The notes beneath the pieces are model-generated. The model ran no database searches. It worked only from the letters and a program-made list of their open reading frames with translations, and was not told the DNA's origin. A stretch of DNA of 64,000 nt from 58-81 sp012729145 (lineage in GTDB: Bacteria; Synergistota; Synergistia; Synergistales; Thermovirgaceae), in contig JAXGIW010000005.1 in the NCBI GenBank assembly GCA_040770625.1, positions 1-64,000 of the forward strand, written 5' to 3'. This document shows, one piece after another, positions 16,771-26,779 of the stretch (within the stretch, counting starts at the first letter, position 1; the number at the start of each line of letters is the position of its first letter). Position numbers and translations under genes: made by a program.

Positions 16771-18012
16771 ATGGCGCGACCTCAGGGATTGAAATGTGTC
16801 CTTTGCGGAAGGGAATTCGACCCCTGTTCAATGGTCTATACCTGTCCCGCCTGCGGTCCCGACGGAACCCTTGATGTTCTATACGATCTCGTTGATGCCC
16901 GAAAAAGGATAAACAGGAACACTTTGGCTGCCGACACCAGGCCCAGCCTGTGGAGATACGAGGAGATCCTTCCCGTTGAAAAAGTATCAAGCATCCCTGA
17001 TCTTTCAGTGGGATGGTCCCCTCTCTACAGTTCGCCTTCCCTTTCCGCAAAATACGGTGTGGGTGAGGTCTTTGTGAAGGATGACGGCCGCAACCCGACT
17101 GGATCGCTGAAGGACCGGGCAAGCGCGGTAGGCGTGGCAAAGGCGGCCGATCTAGGCCAGGGAATCATATCCTGCGCATCAACGGGCAACGCGGCCAGTT
17201 CATTGTCCGGTTTTGCCGCCGTCGCAGGTCTGAAAAGCGTTATTTTCGTCCCGCGGTCAGCCCCGGTCGCCAAGGTAGCTCAACTGCTGGTCTACGGTTC
17301 GACAGTGATCCTGGTGAAGGGCGATTATGCACAGACTTTCGACCTGGCCTCCGTGGCAATAGAAAAATGGGGATGGTACAACCGCAACTGTGCCATCAAT
17401 CCATTTCTTGTCGAGGGTAAAAAGACCTGCGCGATGGAGATCGCCGAACAGCTTCGTTGGGATTTGCCGGACGTTGTTTTCGTTCCTGTCGGTGACGGAT
17501 GCATAATCAGCGGTATCTTCAAGGGCTTCCTGGATCTGAAGGAGCTGGGCATAACAGAGCGCATTCCGAAAATTGTCGGAGTCCAGGCCGAAGGTGCCTC
17601 GCCCCTGGCCGAAGCCTTTGAAAAGGGGCTTCAAAGAGTCTGTTTCGGGCCGGCTGAGACAGTCGCTGACAGCATTTCCGTTGGTGCCCCGAGGAACTGG
17701 GCCAAGGCCCTGAGGGCCGTCAGAAAGAGCGGGGGAGAAATGGTAAGGGTTTCCGACAAGGAAATTCTTGATTCCATCCCTGAACTTGCAAGGGAGACGG
17801 GAGTCTTTGCGGAACCGGCGGGAGCTACCTCATTTGCCGGCTTTCGTAAAATGGCCATACAGGGGGTGGTCGGTCCCAGGGACAGGATCGCCCTTGTAGT
17901 CACTGGTAACGGACTAAAAGATATCCCTTCGGCCCGCAAGGCGGTCGGCGACCCCATCGAAGTTGAGCCTGAACTCCGGGATCTTGAAAAGGTCCTTGGG
18001 TTAAACGTATAG
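16771..18012 (+). CDS. Threonine-synthase-like PLP lyase
   Basis: A fold-type II PLP enzyme of 413 residues, like threonine synthase. The N-terminus carries a rubredoxin-like knuckle with Cys9, Cys12, Cys25 and Cys28, as in archaeal-type threonine synthases. The PLP lysine is Lys114 in NPTGSLKDRAS, the phosphate loop is STGNAASSLSGF (about 135-146), and the C-terminal VFAEPAGATSFAG and VVTGNGLKD motifs are present. No homoserine kinase or homoserine dehydrogenase gene is near. Its place between M20 hydrolases and GlyA suggests it may act on a beta- or gamma-substituted amino acid in catabolism rather than in threonine synthesis; that is inference, and biosynthetic ThrC remains possible. Confidence 0.82.
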   Translation: MARPQGLKCVLCGREFDPCSMVYTCPACGPDGTLDVLYDLVDARKRINRNTLAADTRPSLWRYEEILPVEKVSSIPDLSVGWSPLYSSPSLSAKYGVGEVFVKDDGRNPTGSLKDRASAVGVAKAADLGQGIISCASTGNAASSLSGFAAVAGLKSVIFVPRSAPVAKVAQLLVYGSTVILVKGDYAQTFDLASVAIEKWGWYNRNCAINPFLVEGKKTCAMEIAEQLRWDLPDVVFVPVGDGCIISGIFKGFLDLKELGITERIPKIVGVQAEGASPLAEAFEKGLQRVCFGPAETVADSISVGAPRNWAKALRAVRKSGGEMVRVSDKEILDSIPELARETGVFAEPAGATSFAGFRKMAIQGVVGPRDRIALVVTGNGLKDIPSARKAVGDPIEVEPELRDLEKVLGLNV

Positions 18013-18058
18013 AACGGGTCTCGTCCTTTGAGAACCGGTTTCCTAAGGAGGAAAGATT

Positions 18059-19315
18059 ATGTTCGGGAAGTGCAGTGAGGCCTTGCGGAAAGTTGATCCG
18101 TCCATCGCGGCGGTCATAGATTCGGAACTAAAGCGTGAACGTGAAGGGATAGAGCTTATCGCTTCCGAGAATGTGGTCTCCCCTGCCGTTCTGGCAGCCA
18201 TGGGTTCCGTGCTCACCAACAAATACGCCGAGGGGTACCCTCGGAAAAGGTATTATGGCGGTTGCGAAGTGGTCGATAAGGCTGAGGATCTTGCAAGGGT
18301 TCGGGCAAAGGAGCTTTTCGGCTGTGATCACGCCAACGTCCAGCCCCACTCTGGATCCCAGGCCAATATGGCCGCCTATTTCTCTGTCCTTAAGCCAGGG
18401 GACACCATTCTGGCAATGAACCTCTCACATGGAGGGCACCTGACCCACGGAAGCCCCGTTAATTTCTCGGGTCAGTTGTACAACGTGATCCCCTACGGGG
18501 TGTCCATGGAAACCGAAACTATCGATCTTGACCAGGTGGCCGCACTGGCCAGGGAGCACCGTCCGAAGATGATCGTCTGCGGCGGCAGCGCATACCCAAG
18601 GATCATAGATACGGAGAAGTTCAGTGAGATAGCGAGGGAAACTGGCTCCCTGCTTCTGTTCGACGTAGCTCACATCGCGGGTTTGGTCGCTGCCGGCTGC
18701 CACCCCGACCCCGTACCCTTCTGTGATTTTGTCACCACTACCACACACAAGACGCTAAGGGGGCCCAGGGGCGGAATGATCATGTGCAGGGAGAAGTTCG
18801 GAAAAGCGGTTGACAAGGCAGTCTTTCCCGGAATGCAGGGTGGTCCCCTGATGCATGTTATAGCCGCAAAAGCCGTTGCCTTCCAGGAGGCCTTGCAGCC
18901 ATCCTTCAAGGGATACCAGAAACAGATTGTAGCCAACGCCAAGGCTCTTGCCGAAGCCCTTCTGAAAAGGGATTTTCGACTGGTGTCAGGAGGTACCGAT
19001 ACTCACCTTATCCTGGTGGACCTGACCAACAGAGGAATAACGGGGAAGGATATGGAGACGGCCCTTGACAAGGCTGGCATTACAGTAAACAAGAATACGG
19101 TACCGGCAGAGACGCGGAGCCCCTTCGTAACCAGCGGGATCCGCATAGGTACTCCCGCAGTGACCACGAGAGGGTTTAAGGAGGCCGAGATGGATATCCT
19201 TGCCGGATGGATCGAGATCACCGCAAACAATGCTGGAAACGAGGAGGTCCTGTCGGCCGTCAGGGCAGAGGTTCTTGAACTTTGCGGAAGATTCCCACTC
19301 TACGGGGGTTATTGA
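18059..19315 (+). CDS. glyA: Serine hydroxymethyltransferase
   Basis: Serine hydroxymethyltransferase, 418 residues, full length. It interconverts serine plus tetrahydrofolate with glycine plus 5,10-methylene-tetrahydrofolate. Visible marks are IELIASENVVSPAV (about 24-37), YPRKRYYGGCE (about 60-70), QPHSGSQANMAAY (about 95-107) and the PLP lysine in TTTTHKTLRGPRGG (about 223-236). The start ATG is preceded by AAGGAGG. It sits 46 nt after the threonine-synthase-like gene and 25 nt before the second PLP enzyme; downstream Fhs and FolD use its one-carbon product. In this setting it probably runs in the direction that charges the folate pool, or removes glycine. Confidence 0.97.
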   Translation: MFGKCSEALRKVDPSIAAVIDSELKREREGIELIASENVVSPAVLAAMGSVLTNKYAEGYPRKRYYGGCEVVDKAEDLARVRAKELFGCDHANVQPHSGSQANMAAYFSVLKPGDTILAMNLSHGGHLTHGSPVNFSGQLYNVIPYGVSMETETIDLDQVAALAREHRPKMIVCGGSAYPRIIDTEKFSEIARETGSLLLFDVAHIAGLVAAGCHPDPVPFCDFVTTTTHKTLRGPRGGMIMCREKFGKAVDKAVFPGMQGGPLMHVIAAKAVAFQEALQPSFKGYQKQIVANAKALAEALLKRDFRLVSGGTDTHLILVDLTNRGITGKDMETALDKAGITVNKNTVPAETRSPFVTSGIRIGTPAVTTRGFKEAEMDILAGWIEITANNAGNEEVLSAVRAEVLELCGRFPLYGGY

Positions 19316-19340
19316 GTATACCTGGAAGGAGAGGCAAAGA

Positions 19341-20804
19341 ATGATCGATCTCACCATGAACGATGAACAGCTAAAAAGGACCGTCGAAAGGGCCAGGGAG
19401 AGGAATATTATCATCCCTACCTTCGAGCAGATGAAGGACCCTGAAAAGAGTCCGGCCAGAATCAAGGAGAGGCTCAAAAAAGTCGGGCTCTGGGATGTTG
19501 ATCCCGTCAACCTCTTCCGGATCACCTGGAAGAATGAACCGGTCAAGAGCGGTGGGCTCTTCGGAAAAGTGAACTTCCTTGAATTGCCGAAGGAGATAAC
19601 TGGTGTCCACGCAAGGATAGTGGCCCTGGTCGGGAAATGGTTCCCAACAGGCTCACACAAGGTCGGTCCGACGGTGGGCTGTCTTGTCCCAAGACTTGTT
19701 ACCGGCCAGTTCGACCCCACCACGCAAAAGGCGATCTGGCCATCAACCGGCAACTACTGTCGGGGCGGGGCCTACAACTCGCAGCTTCTGGCCTGTGAAT
19801 CCATAGCTATCCTCCCCGAGGGGATGAGCAGGGAGAGGTTCGACTGGTTGAAGACCGTAGCGGGGGAGGTCATTGCCACACCGGGAAGTGAAAGCAACGT
19901 CAAGGAGATATTCGACAAGACATGGGAGCTCAAACGGGCCAGGGCAGACGTGGTGGCTTTCAACCAGTTCGAGGAATTTGGCAACTATCTCTGGCACTAT
20001 GAGGTTACCGGATCGGCTGTAGAAGAAGGCTTCAGGCTCGTCGCAAGACCGGGAGACAGATTTTTCGGAGTGACCTTCACGTCAGGATCAGGCGGAACCC
20101 TTGCGGCCGGGGATTACATGAAAAAGGTCTTCCCTACCTCGAGAATAGCTGTTGGGGAGGCTCTTCAGTGTCCCACCCTTCTGCAGAACGGTTTTGGCGC
20201 GCACCGGATAGAAGGGATAGGGGACAAACACGTGCCGTGGATCCACAACGTCAAGAACACCGACATGGTAATTGACGTGGATGACAACGACAGCATGGCA
20301 CTGATAAGGCTTTTCAACGAACCGGCAGGTCATGCTTTCCTGAAGTCCAGGGGGGTGCCAGTGGAATTGATCGAACAGCTGCCCCTGATGGGAATATCCA
20401 GCGCCGCGAATGTCATCATGGCGATCAAGATGGCCAAATACTATGAACTGACCGGAAAGGATGTCATCTTTACAGTATTCACCGATTCCATGGAGATGTA
20501 CGGTTCAAGGCTGAGGGAAATGAAGGAGGAATACGGCGACTACAGGGAGGTGGATGCGGCGGTGGACTTTAACAGCAGCATCCTGGGCCTGGGCACCGAC
20601 TGGATGAAGGAGCTCACCTATTATGACAGAAAGACGATACACAATCTGAAGTACTACACCTGGATCGAGCAGCAGGAGCGTGAACTGGAAGAACTCAACG
20701 CCCAGTGGTACGATGCCGACAGTTATTGGGGTAGTATTCCGCCGCTAGCGGCAAGGATCGACGAGAAGATCCGTACATTCAACTCAATGACCGGACTGCT
20801 TTAA
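19341..20804 (+). CDS. Unassigned fold-type II PLP enzyme
   Basis: A PLP enzyme of 487 residues in the tryptophan-synthase-beta/cysteine-synthase superfamily; I do not recognise a named activity. The PLP lysine is probably Lys107 in FPTGSHKVGPTVG, resembling the GSHK of tryptophan synthase beta. A glycine-rich loop FTSGSGGTLAAGDY lies near 247-260, and PSTGNYCRGGAYNS near 134-147 should hold the cofactor phosphate. It is longer than typical O-acetylserine sulfhydrylases because of a C-terminal acidic and aromatic region (about 390-487). The ATG at 19341 follows GGAGAGG; earlier in-frame codons overlap glyA and look non-coding. It is inside the M20/GlyA/Fhs/FolD operon, so a beta-elimination or side-chain-cleaving reaction in amino acid breakdown is plausible. 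Confidence 0.82.
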   Translation: MIDLTMNDEQLKRTVERARERNIIIPTFEQMKDPEKSPARIKERLKKVGLWDVDPVNLFRITWKNEPVKSGGLFGKVNFLELPKEITGVHARIVALVGKWFPTGSHKVGPTVGCLVPRLVTGQFDPTTQKAIWPSTGNYCRGGAYNSQLLACESIAILPEGMSRERFDWLKTVAGEVIATPGSESNVKEIFDKTWELKRARADVVAFNQFEEFGNYLWHYEVTGSAVEEGFRLVARPGDRFFGVTFTSGSGGTLAAGDYMKKVFPTSRIAVGEALQCPTLLQNGFGAHRIEGIGDKHVPWIHNVKNTDMVIDVDDNDSMALIRLFNEPAGHAFLKSRGVPVELIEQLPLMGISSAANVIMAIKMAKYYELTGKDVIFTVFTDSMEMYGSRLREMKEEYGDYREVDAAVDFNSSILGLGTDWMKELTYYDRKTIHNLKYYTWIEQQERELEELNAQWYDADSYWGSIPPLAARIDEKIRTFNSMTGLL

Positions 20805-20925
20805 TAATTGAGAACCTGGGGAAGTCCTCCGCATTAATATTGAAGCTTTTTTGATAGAATTTCCCCGGACCGGGTCTATCTTCCGGTGACCAATATTTTC
20901 CCGTGAGAGGGAGGTTTTCCCACAA

Positions 20926-22611
20926 GTGACACATCTGAACAGGATCCCGTCAGACATTGAGATAGCCCAGAAGGTCACCATGAGACCTATCGTTGAGGTT
21001 GCCTCGTCCATCGGTATCGGCGAGGATGAACTTGAACTATACGGCCCCTACAAGGCCAAGGTGACCGGCAGTCTCTGGGAGAGGATCAAGGACAGGCCCG
21101 ACGGCAAGCTCATCCTTGTGACGGCTATAACCCCTACCCCGGCAGGGGAGGGAAAGACGACCACCTCCGTGGGGCTGGGCCAGGGGCTTGCCGCAATAGG
21201 CAAGAAGGCAATGATAGCCCTGAGGGAGCCAAGCCTCGGTCCCAGCTTCGGGGTCAAGGGAGGCGCAGCCGGTGGCGGTTACTCCCAGGTGGTACCCATG
21301 GAAGATATTAACCTTCACTTCACCGGAGATATCCATGCTGTCACAACCGCTCACAACCTTGTGTCGGCCATGATAGACAACCACCTCCAACAGGGGAACG
21401 AACTGGGTATGGACCCTCGCAGGATAGTCTGGAGACGGGTCCTGGACCTGAACGAAAGGGCCCTGCGGAGTGTGATAGTCGGTCTCGGCGGGAAACCGCA
21501 CGGTGTGCCCCGGGAGAGCGGTTTTGACATAACGGTGGCGTCTGAGCTTATGGCGATACTCTGCCTGTCCACGGACCTTATGGACCTCAAGGAGCGGGTT
21601 GGCAGGATCATCATTGGCTATACCTATGACAACAGGGTCGTCAAGGCAGGCGACCTGGGTGTGGCAGGGTCCGTGGCGGTCCTGCTGAAGGACGCGATCA
21701 AGCCAAACCTGGTCCAGACCCTGGAGGGAGTGCCTGCCTTCGTCCACGGAGGCCCCTTTGCGAACATAGCTCACGGCTGCAACAGCATTCAGGCGACAAG
21801 GCACGGACTCAAGCTTGCTGACTATTTCGTTACCGAGGCCGGTTTCGGGGCCGAACTTGGGGCCGAGAAGTTCTTCGACATCAAGTGCCGGATGGCCGGA
21901 TTAAGGCCTGACGCGGTTGTCCTGGTGGCATCGGTGAGGGCTCTAAAGATGCACGGGGGGCTGCCGAAGAGCGATCTCTCCAGGGAGAATGTGGATGCAC
22001 TCAAGTCGGGTCTTCCCAACCTGGAGAAGCACATCGAGAACCTGAAGTCCTTTGGAGTACCCGTTGTGGTTGCTGTTAACCGGTTTCCGACGGATTCACA
22101 GGAGGAGCTCGATGCTGTCATGGAGAGGTGTGAGGCTCTCGGAGCGTCCTTCTCCCTGTCCGAGGTCTGGGGCAAGGGCGGGCAGGGGGGCATTGACCTT
22201 GCGAGGAAGGTCGTCGAGGCCTGCACAAAGAGTAACGGGTTCCGTTTCCTATACGACGCAGAGGCCTCCCCGCGGGAGAAGATCGAGACAATAGCCAGGG
22301 GGCTTTACGGCGCCGGAGATGTCCAGTACACAGACGCCGCAGAAAAAGACCTGGCCAGCATTCACGAACTGGGGCTGGACCACCTGCTTGTCTGCATGGC
22401 CAAGACCCAGGCTTCCATATCGGACGACCCTGCGAAGGTGGGACGCCCCGATGGCTTCACCCTGACCGTACGGGAAGTCCGCGTCTCTGCCGGAGCCGGT
22501 TTCATTGTCCCAATAACAGGAAGCATAATGACCATGCCAGGCCTTCCCAAAAAACCCGCAGCACTGGACATCGACATCGATGCAGAGGGCAGGATAACGG
22601 GGCTCTTCTAG
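20926..22611 (+). CDS. fhs: Formate-tetrahydrofolate ligase
   Basis: Formate-tetrahydrofolate ligase (formyl-THF synthetase), 561 residues, the normal length. It links formate, ATP and THF to 10-formyl-THF and can run backwards in amino-acid fermenters to make ATP. The nucleotide loop is TPTPAGEGKTTTSVGLGQGL (about 66-85), followed by REPSLGPSFGVKGGAAGGGY (about 97-116); a late PKKPAALDIDIDAEGRI end is typical. The start is a GTG with GGGAGG about 12 nt upstream. A 121-bp gap separates it from the PLP gene; FolD follows after 23 nt. With GlyA and FolD it completes a serine to methylene-THF to formyl-THF to formate route. Confidence 0.97.
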   Translation: MTHLNRIPSDIEIAQKVTMRPIVEVASSIGIGEDELELYGPYKAKVTGSLWERIKDRPDGKLILVTAITPTPAGEGKTTTSVGLGQGLAAIGKKAMIALREPSLGPSFGVKGGAAGGGYSQVVPMEDINLHFTGDIHAVTTAHNLVSAMIDNHLQQGNELGMDPRRIVWRRVLDLNERALRSVIVGLGGKPHGVPRESGFDITVASELMAILCLSTDLMDLKERVGRIIIGYTYDNRVVKAGDLGVAGSVAVLLKDAIKPNLVQTLEGVPAFVHGGPFANIAHGCNSIQATRHGLKLADYFVTEAGFGAELGAEKFFDIKCRMAGLRPDAVVLVASVRALKMHGGLPKSDLSRENVDALKSGLPNLEKHIENLKSFGVPVVVAVNRFPTDSQEELDAVMERCEALGASFSLSEVWGKGGQGGIDLARKVVEACTKSNGFRFLYDAEASPREKIETIARGLYGAGDVQYTDAAEKDLASIHELGLDHLLVCMAKTQASISDDPAKVGRPDGFTLTVREVRVSAGAGFIVPITGSIMTMPGLPKKPAALDIDIDAEGRITGLF

Positions 22612-22634
22612 CTATCAGGGAGGTCTCAGGTGCT

Positions 22635-23492
22635 ATGAGCAACGCGAAAGTGCTGGACGGCAGGAGAACGGCCGCAGAATTGAGGGCGGCCATTGGAGTA
22701 AAGGTGCGGGATCTGCAAGGAGAGTGCAGGAGGGTTCCCGGTCTCGCGGTCGTTCTTGTCGGCGACGATCCGGCATCGAAGGTTTACGTAGGCCAGAAGG
22801 AGAAGGCCTGCCGCGAGGCAGGCATCAGGTCCTTTCTCCATCATCTTCCGGCATCAACGAGCACTTCCACCCTGACTGAACTGCTGGAGGACATCAACAA
22901 GGATCCCGATGTTCATGGGATGCTCGTCCAGCTTCCGATCCCGGGACACATCGACTGGACCGAGGCGGTACGGTCAATAGATGTAAGAAAAGATGTGGAC
23001 GGGACCCACCCGCTGAACCTGGGACGCCTTGTAATGGGTCTGGATACAGTCGAGCCTTGCACTCCCCGGGGAGTGATGTATCTTCTGAAGAAGTACGGCA
23101 TCGATCTTTCCGGGAAGAGGGCGGTAGTTCTCGGCAGGAGCAACATTGTGGGCAAACCCATGGCACAGCTTCTGCTTGCGGCAGATGCTACGGTAACGGT
23201 ATGTCACAGTAAATCCATTGACATTGAAACACTGACCCGGGAGGCGGATATAATAATCGCCGCCATCGGGAGGCCGGAGTTTTTGAAGGCTTCCATGGTG
23301 AAACCAGGCTGTGTCGTGGTCGACGTAGGAATTAGCAGACTTGACGGGGGGCTTGTGGGAGATGTCGACTTCCAGGATGTCTCCCGGGTTGCCTCCTGGA
23401 TAACACCCGTTCCGGGCGGAGTTGGCCCGATGACAATAGCAATGTTGCTTCAGAACACCCTTGAGAGGTATCTTGAACTGGAATGTGCCTAG
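22635..23492 (+). CDS. folD: Methylene-THF dehydrogenase / methenyl-THF cyclohydrolase
   Basis: Bifunctional FolD, 285 residues, cytosolic. It converts 5,10-methylene-THF to 5,10-methenyl-THF with NAD(P) and then to 10-formyl-THF. The catalytic YVGQKEKACREAGI segment with the active-site lysine lies at about 53-66, the substrate loop VQLPIPGHID at about 98-107, the Rossmann motif VVLGRSNIVGKPMAQLL at about 162-178, and the PVPGGVGPMTIAML signature near the C-terminus. GGGAGG precedes the ATG. It is the last gene of the operon and overlaps the end of the convergent c-di-GMP gene by 4 bp at the stop codons. Confidence 0.97.
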   Translation: MSNAKVLDGRRTAAELRAAIGVKVRDLQGECRRVPGLAVVLVGDDPASKVYVGQKEKACREAGIRSFLHHLPASTSTSTLTELLEDINKDPDVHGMLVQLPIPGHIDWTEAVRSIDVRKDVDGTHPLNLGRLVMGLDTVEPCTPRGVMYLLKKYGIDLSGKRAVVLGRSNIVGKPMAQLLLAADATVTVCHSKSIDIETLTREADIIIAAIGRPEFLKASMVKPGCVVVDVGISRLDGGLVGDVDFQDVSRVASWITPVPGGVGPMTIAMLLQNTLERYLELECA

Positions 23493-26400
23493 AGTGGGTT
23501 CCCGTCTTTTCGGAGAAGTTGCTCGAACTCCCCGGCAGGAACGGGCCGGCTGCAAAGGAACCCCTGGTAGCTGTCGCAGCCCCAGCGGGAGAGCATCTCA
23601 AGCTGCTCCCTGGTCTCGACCCCTTCGGCAAGGGTCATCAGGCCAAGGTGTCGGGCCAGGGATATTACACTGTTGATGACCCCGGCAGCCCCGGGGTCTG
23701 TCAGCAGATCGGAGATAAAGGACCTGTCTATCTTGAGGGTATCCACAGGGAATCGCCTAAGGTAGTTCAGGCTTGAGAAACCTGTTCCGAAATCGTCGAG
23801 GGCAAGGCATATGCCCGTTTCCTTGAGGGACCTTATGGTCTCAATGGCAGCGAAAGGATCCTCCATCAGAACGCTCTCCGTAAGTTCCAGGCATATCCTT
23901 CCGGGATTGACGCCCGATCTTTTTATGGTCTTCTGCATCTTTTCCAGCAGTCCCTTTTCTCGGAACTGCCTGGCCGAGATGTTGGCCGAGACCAGTATGG
24001 GAGGAAGTCCAATGGCAGTCCATTTTGAGGCCTGTTCACAGGCCTCCCGCAGGACCCACTCGCCGATCCGGACTATCAGGTCTGTCTCCTCGGCTATCGG
24101 GATAAAGGAACCCGGAGGGAGGAGTCCCCGTTCCGGGTGCTGCCAGCGAATAAGGGCCTCGGCCCCCGTTATCCTTCCCGTTTTAATATCGACCTGGGGC
24201 TGATAGAAAAGAACGAACTCAGTTCTCTCCAGGGCACTGTGGAGGCCATCCTCGAGGAGATGCGACTCCGTCATGCGGGTGTCCATCCCGGTTTCGAAGG
24301 CTTTCAGACTTTTACCACCAACTTTCTTGGCCTCGAACATGGCCAGTTCTGCGTGCTTTACAAGCGTCTCGGGGTCCTTTCCCTCCCCGGGGAAGACGGA
24401 TACCCCGATGCTGGCAGAAATGCGAATTTTCCTGCCAAGAACACTGAAGGGCAAAGACAGTTGGTCAAGGATCTTCGCCCCCACGGCAAGCGCATCGGCT
24501 TGCCTGGCCATTGATGTCAGCAGGATCGCGAAGTTGTCACCGCCCATTCTCGCCACGGTGTCTCCTTCACGCACGGACTCCACCAGTCTGCTTGCCACTG
24601 CCATGAGGAGGCCGTCGCCAACGGTACTACCCAGGGAGTCGTTGATCATCCTGAAACGGTCGAGGTTGATCAGAAGCACGGCAAGGGGTCTCCCGGAACG
24701 GCTCGCGAACTGGAGAGCCTGTTCGAGTCGATCCAGAAGAAGGGTTCGATTGGTCAGCCCGGTGAGTGTGTCGTGGGTCGCCAGGTGGTGGAGCTGATCC
24801 TCGAAGGCCTTCTCATCGGCCACATCCCTGATGATCGCCCCTATCCCCACTTTCTTGTCCTCCAGAGGCAGGGGGAACTTTGTGGTCTCAAACACCCGGT
24901 TCCCGACCCGTTCCTCGATGGTTATGGCTGAGCCTTTCATAAGGGCCTTCATGTCCGATTCGTAACAGTGTCTGGCGTCAGCAGGGTCCATCAGTTCACT
25001 GTCAGTCAGTCCCAGTATCTCTTCCCTTTCCCTCCCGAAAAATCTCTTTGCTGCTTCGTTCACTACAACGTACCTGAGCTGGTCGTCCTTAACGAAGATT
25101 ATGTCCCGATGGGTGTTAATGAATGAGTCATACCTGTTCTCGCTCTCCTCAAGAGCCCTCTCGGCCACTCTGCGGTCTGTTATGTCGTGAACTATGGAGA
25201 AGAGAAGGGCCTTGTTGTCAATCATTATGGGGCCGCTGAAAACCTCCACTTCCCTGACCGAACCGTTGGAAAGGCGATGTTGGAAAAACAGACGAGTAGT
25301 CCCCTTTTTCCGGGCCTTTCCCATTTCCTCCTGGACCTCTTCCGGGGAGAGAGTGTTGATCGAGGAGATCTTCATACGGATGATCTCTTCCCTGGGCCAA
25401 CCGTAGAAGAGCTCCGCTGCCGGGTTGGCATCGATGATACTCCCGTCGGTGGGGTCGATGATGAGCATGACTGAGTGGCTGTTCTCAAAGAGAGACCTGT
25501 AACGATGCTCGCTCTGTGCAAGGGCAAGGCTCCGTTCCCGGACCTTCTCCTCCAGGCCGGTCCGCCTTCTGACCTCCGTCAGGGAAGCGAAGAACAGGGT
25601 CAGGGCCACGAGAATCCCTGCGATAGCAGTGATCCATCCTGCCCTCCTCGGGTAAAGGTCGGAGAATGCTTCGTTGGGTGTGGCTGTCGCGACAAAGGTC
25701 TTTCCCATGGCAAATATGGGAACAGCCTGTTCGAAGCCACCCTCGAGGCTGGAGAGAGTGTGTTCCTCCATTCTGACCAGACCAGGTCCCTCCGTAGAGG
25801 CAAGAAAAACTTCCTTACCGTCGTCCTCAAGAAGTAAGAGCTGGAGGTCCAGGTAGGAGAAGTCCGTCAAGGAACCCTTCCCAGAACAAAGAAGGAGCGT
25901 CTTTTCTGGAGAGCATATTGCCATTACGAAACCGGATGTGCCGTTCTGCCCCTCAGAATAAATGGGCCTCAAAAACAGAAGTTCTCCCTTCGATCCTTCA
26001 TCGGCAAACAGCCTGACGGGACCGGCGACAGAAAAACAGTCCTGTCCGGAGCCGGCGGTCAATGCTTCAAGGAGGACCGGATCGGATCCCAGGTCAAAAC
26101 CCTGAAGGACTTCATTACCATGGAGGGGTGTCAAATAAAGCACCGGATAGAAGAAGTCCCGCTCACCGGCTTTCAGAAGTCCTTCTTCCCCCTTTTCCGT
26201 GAAAACAGGACTTGAGGAGCCGGTAGTTCCCATCAACAGTTCGAAATGATCCCTCTCGCCATGAGGAACGACGGGTATCCAAGCCCAGGCCCTGACGGCT
26301 TCTTCACGGGAAAGATGTTCGGTGAAGGTCTCGAATTCGGAAGGGCTGACGATCTCGCTCCCCTCGAAGAACCTGGCAAGACCTTCAAGGTGAAAATTCC

Positions 26401-26722
26401 TGATGTCCGACAGGGTATCCCGAATGTTCGAGATCCTCTTCGAGGCGAGCCTGGTGAAGGTCTCTCTCCTGTCAAGCCTCTCATGGATGTCCGCCGTGTA
26501 GGCCAAAAGAAAGGTCACAAGGATACCGGCTGCAAATACCATCAGCGGCTCGGCGTAACGAAGCAAAATACCCTGTTTGCTGGTTGCTCTCCGGGAACGC
26601 ACCTTCCAGGTGAAGAGAAACAGTCCGAATAAACCCAGGATACCGAGGAGGGTCGAAAAGGCCTGGTAGGGCTTGTTGGTCCTCCGGACAGAGGCGGTCC
26701 AGAGATCGGTATTGATATCCAT
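23489..26722 (-). pseudogene. c-di-GMP sensor, main part (CHASE-PAS-PAS-GGDEF-EAL)
   Basis: The larger part of a gene split by a TGA at 26780-26782; the reading frame is otherwise continuous to 27277 (1263 codons overall). This part has a membrane helix (about 16-40), a second helix and a CHASE-like extracytoplasmic domain (about 70-330), another helix (WITAIAGILVALTLFFASL), two PAS domains (about 405-640), GGDEF and EAL domains. The GGDEF motif is GGDNF, a departure from the active consensus, while the EAL domain keeps EALIRW, the FLELT-equivalent ICLELTESV, DDFGTGFSSLNYL and KIDRSFI. If expressed from the ATG at 26722 it would still contain all cytoplasmic domains, so phosphodiesterase activity may survive. 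It is convergent with folD. Confidence 0.85.
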
Positions 26723-26779
26723 TCCAAGGAGGAAGATCCTCCCCGTGGTAGTGTCGTGAAGTGGGACGTTGGCGGAGAT

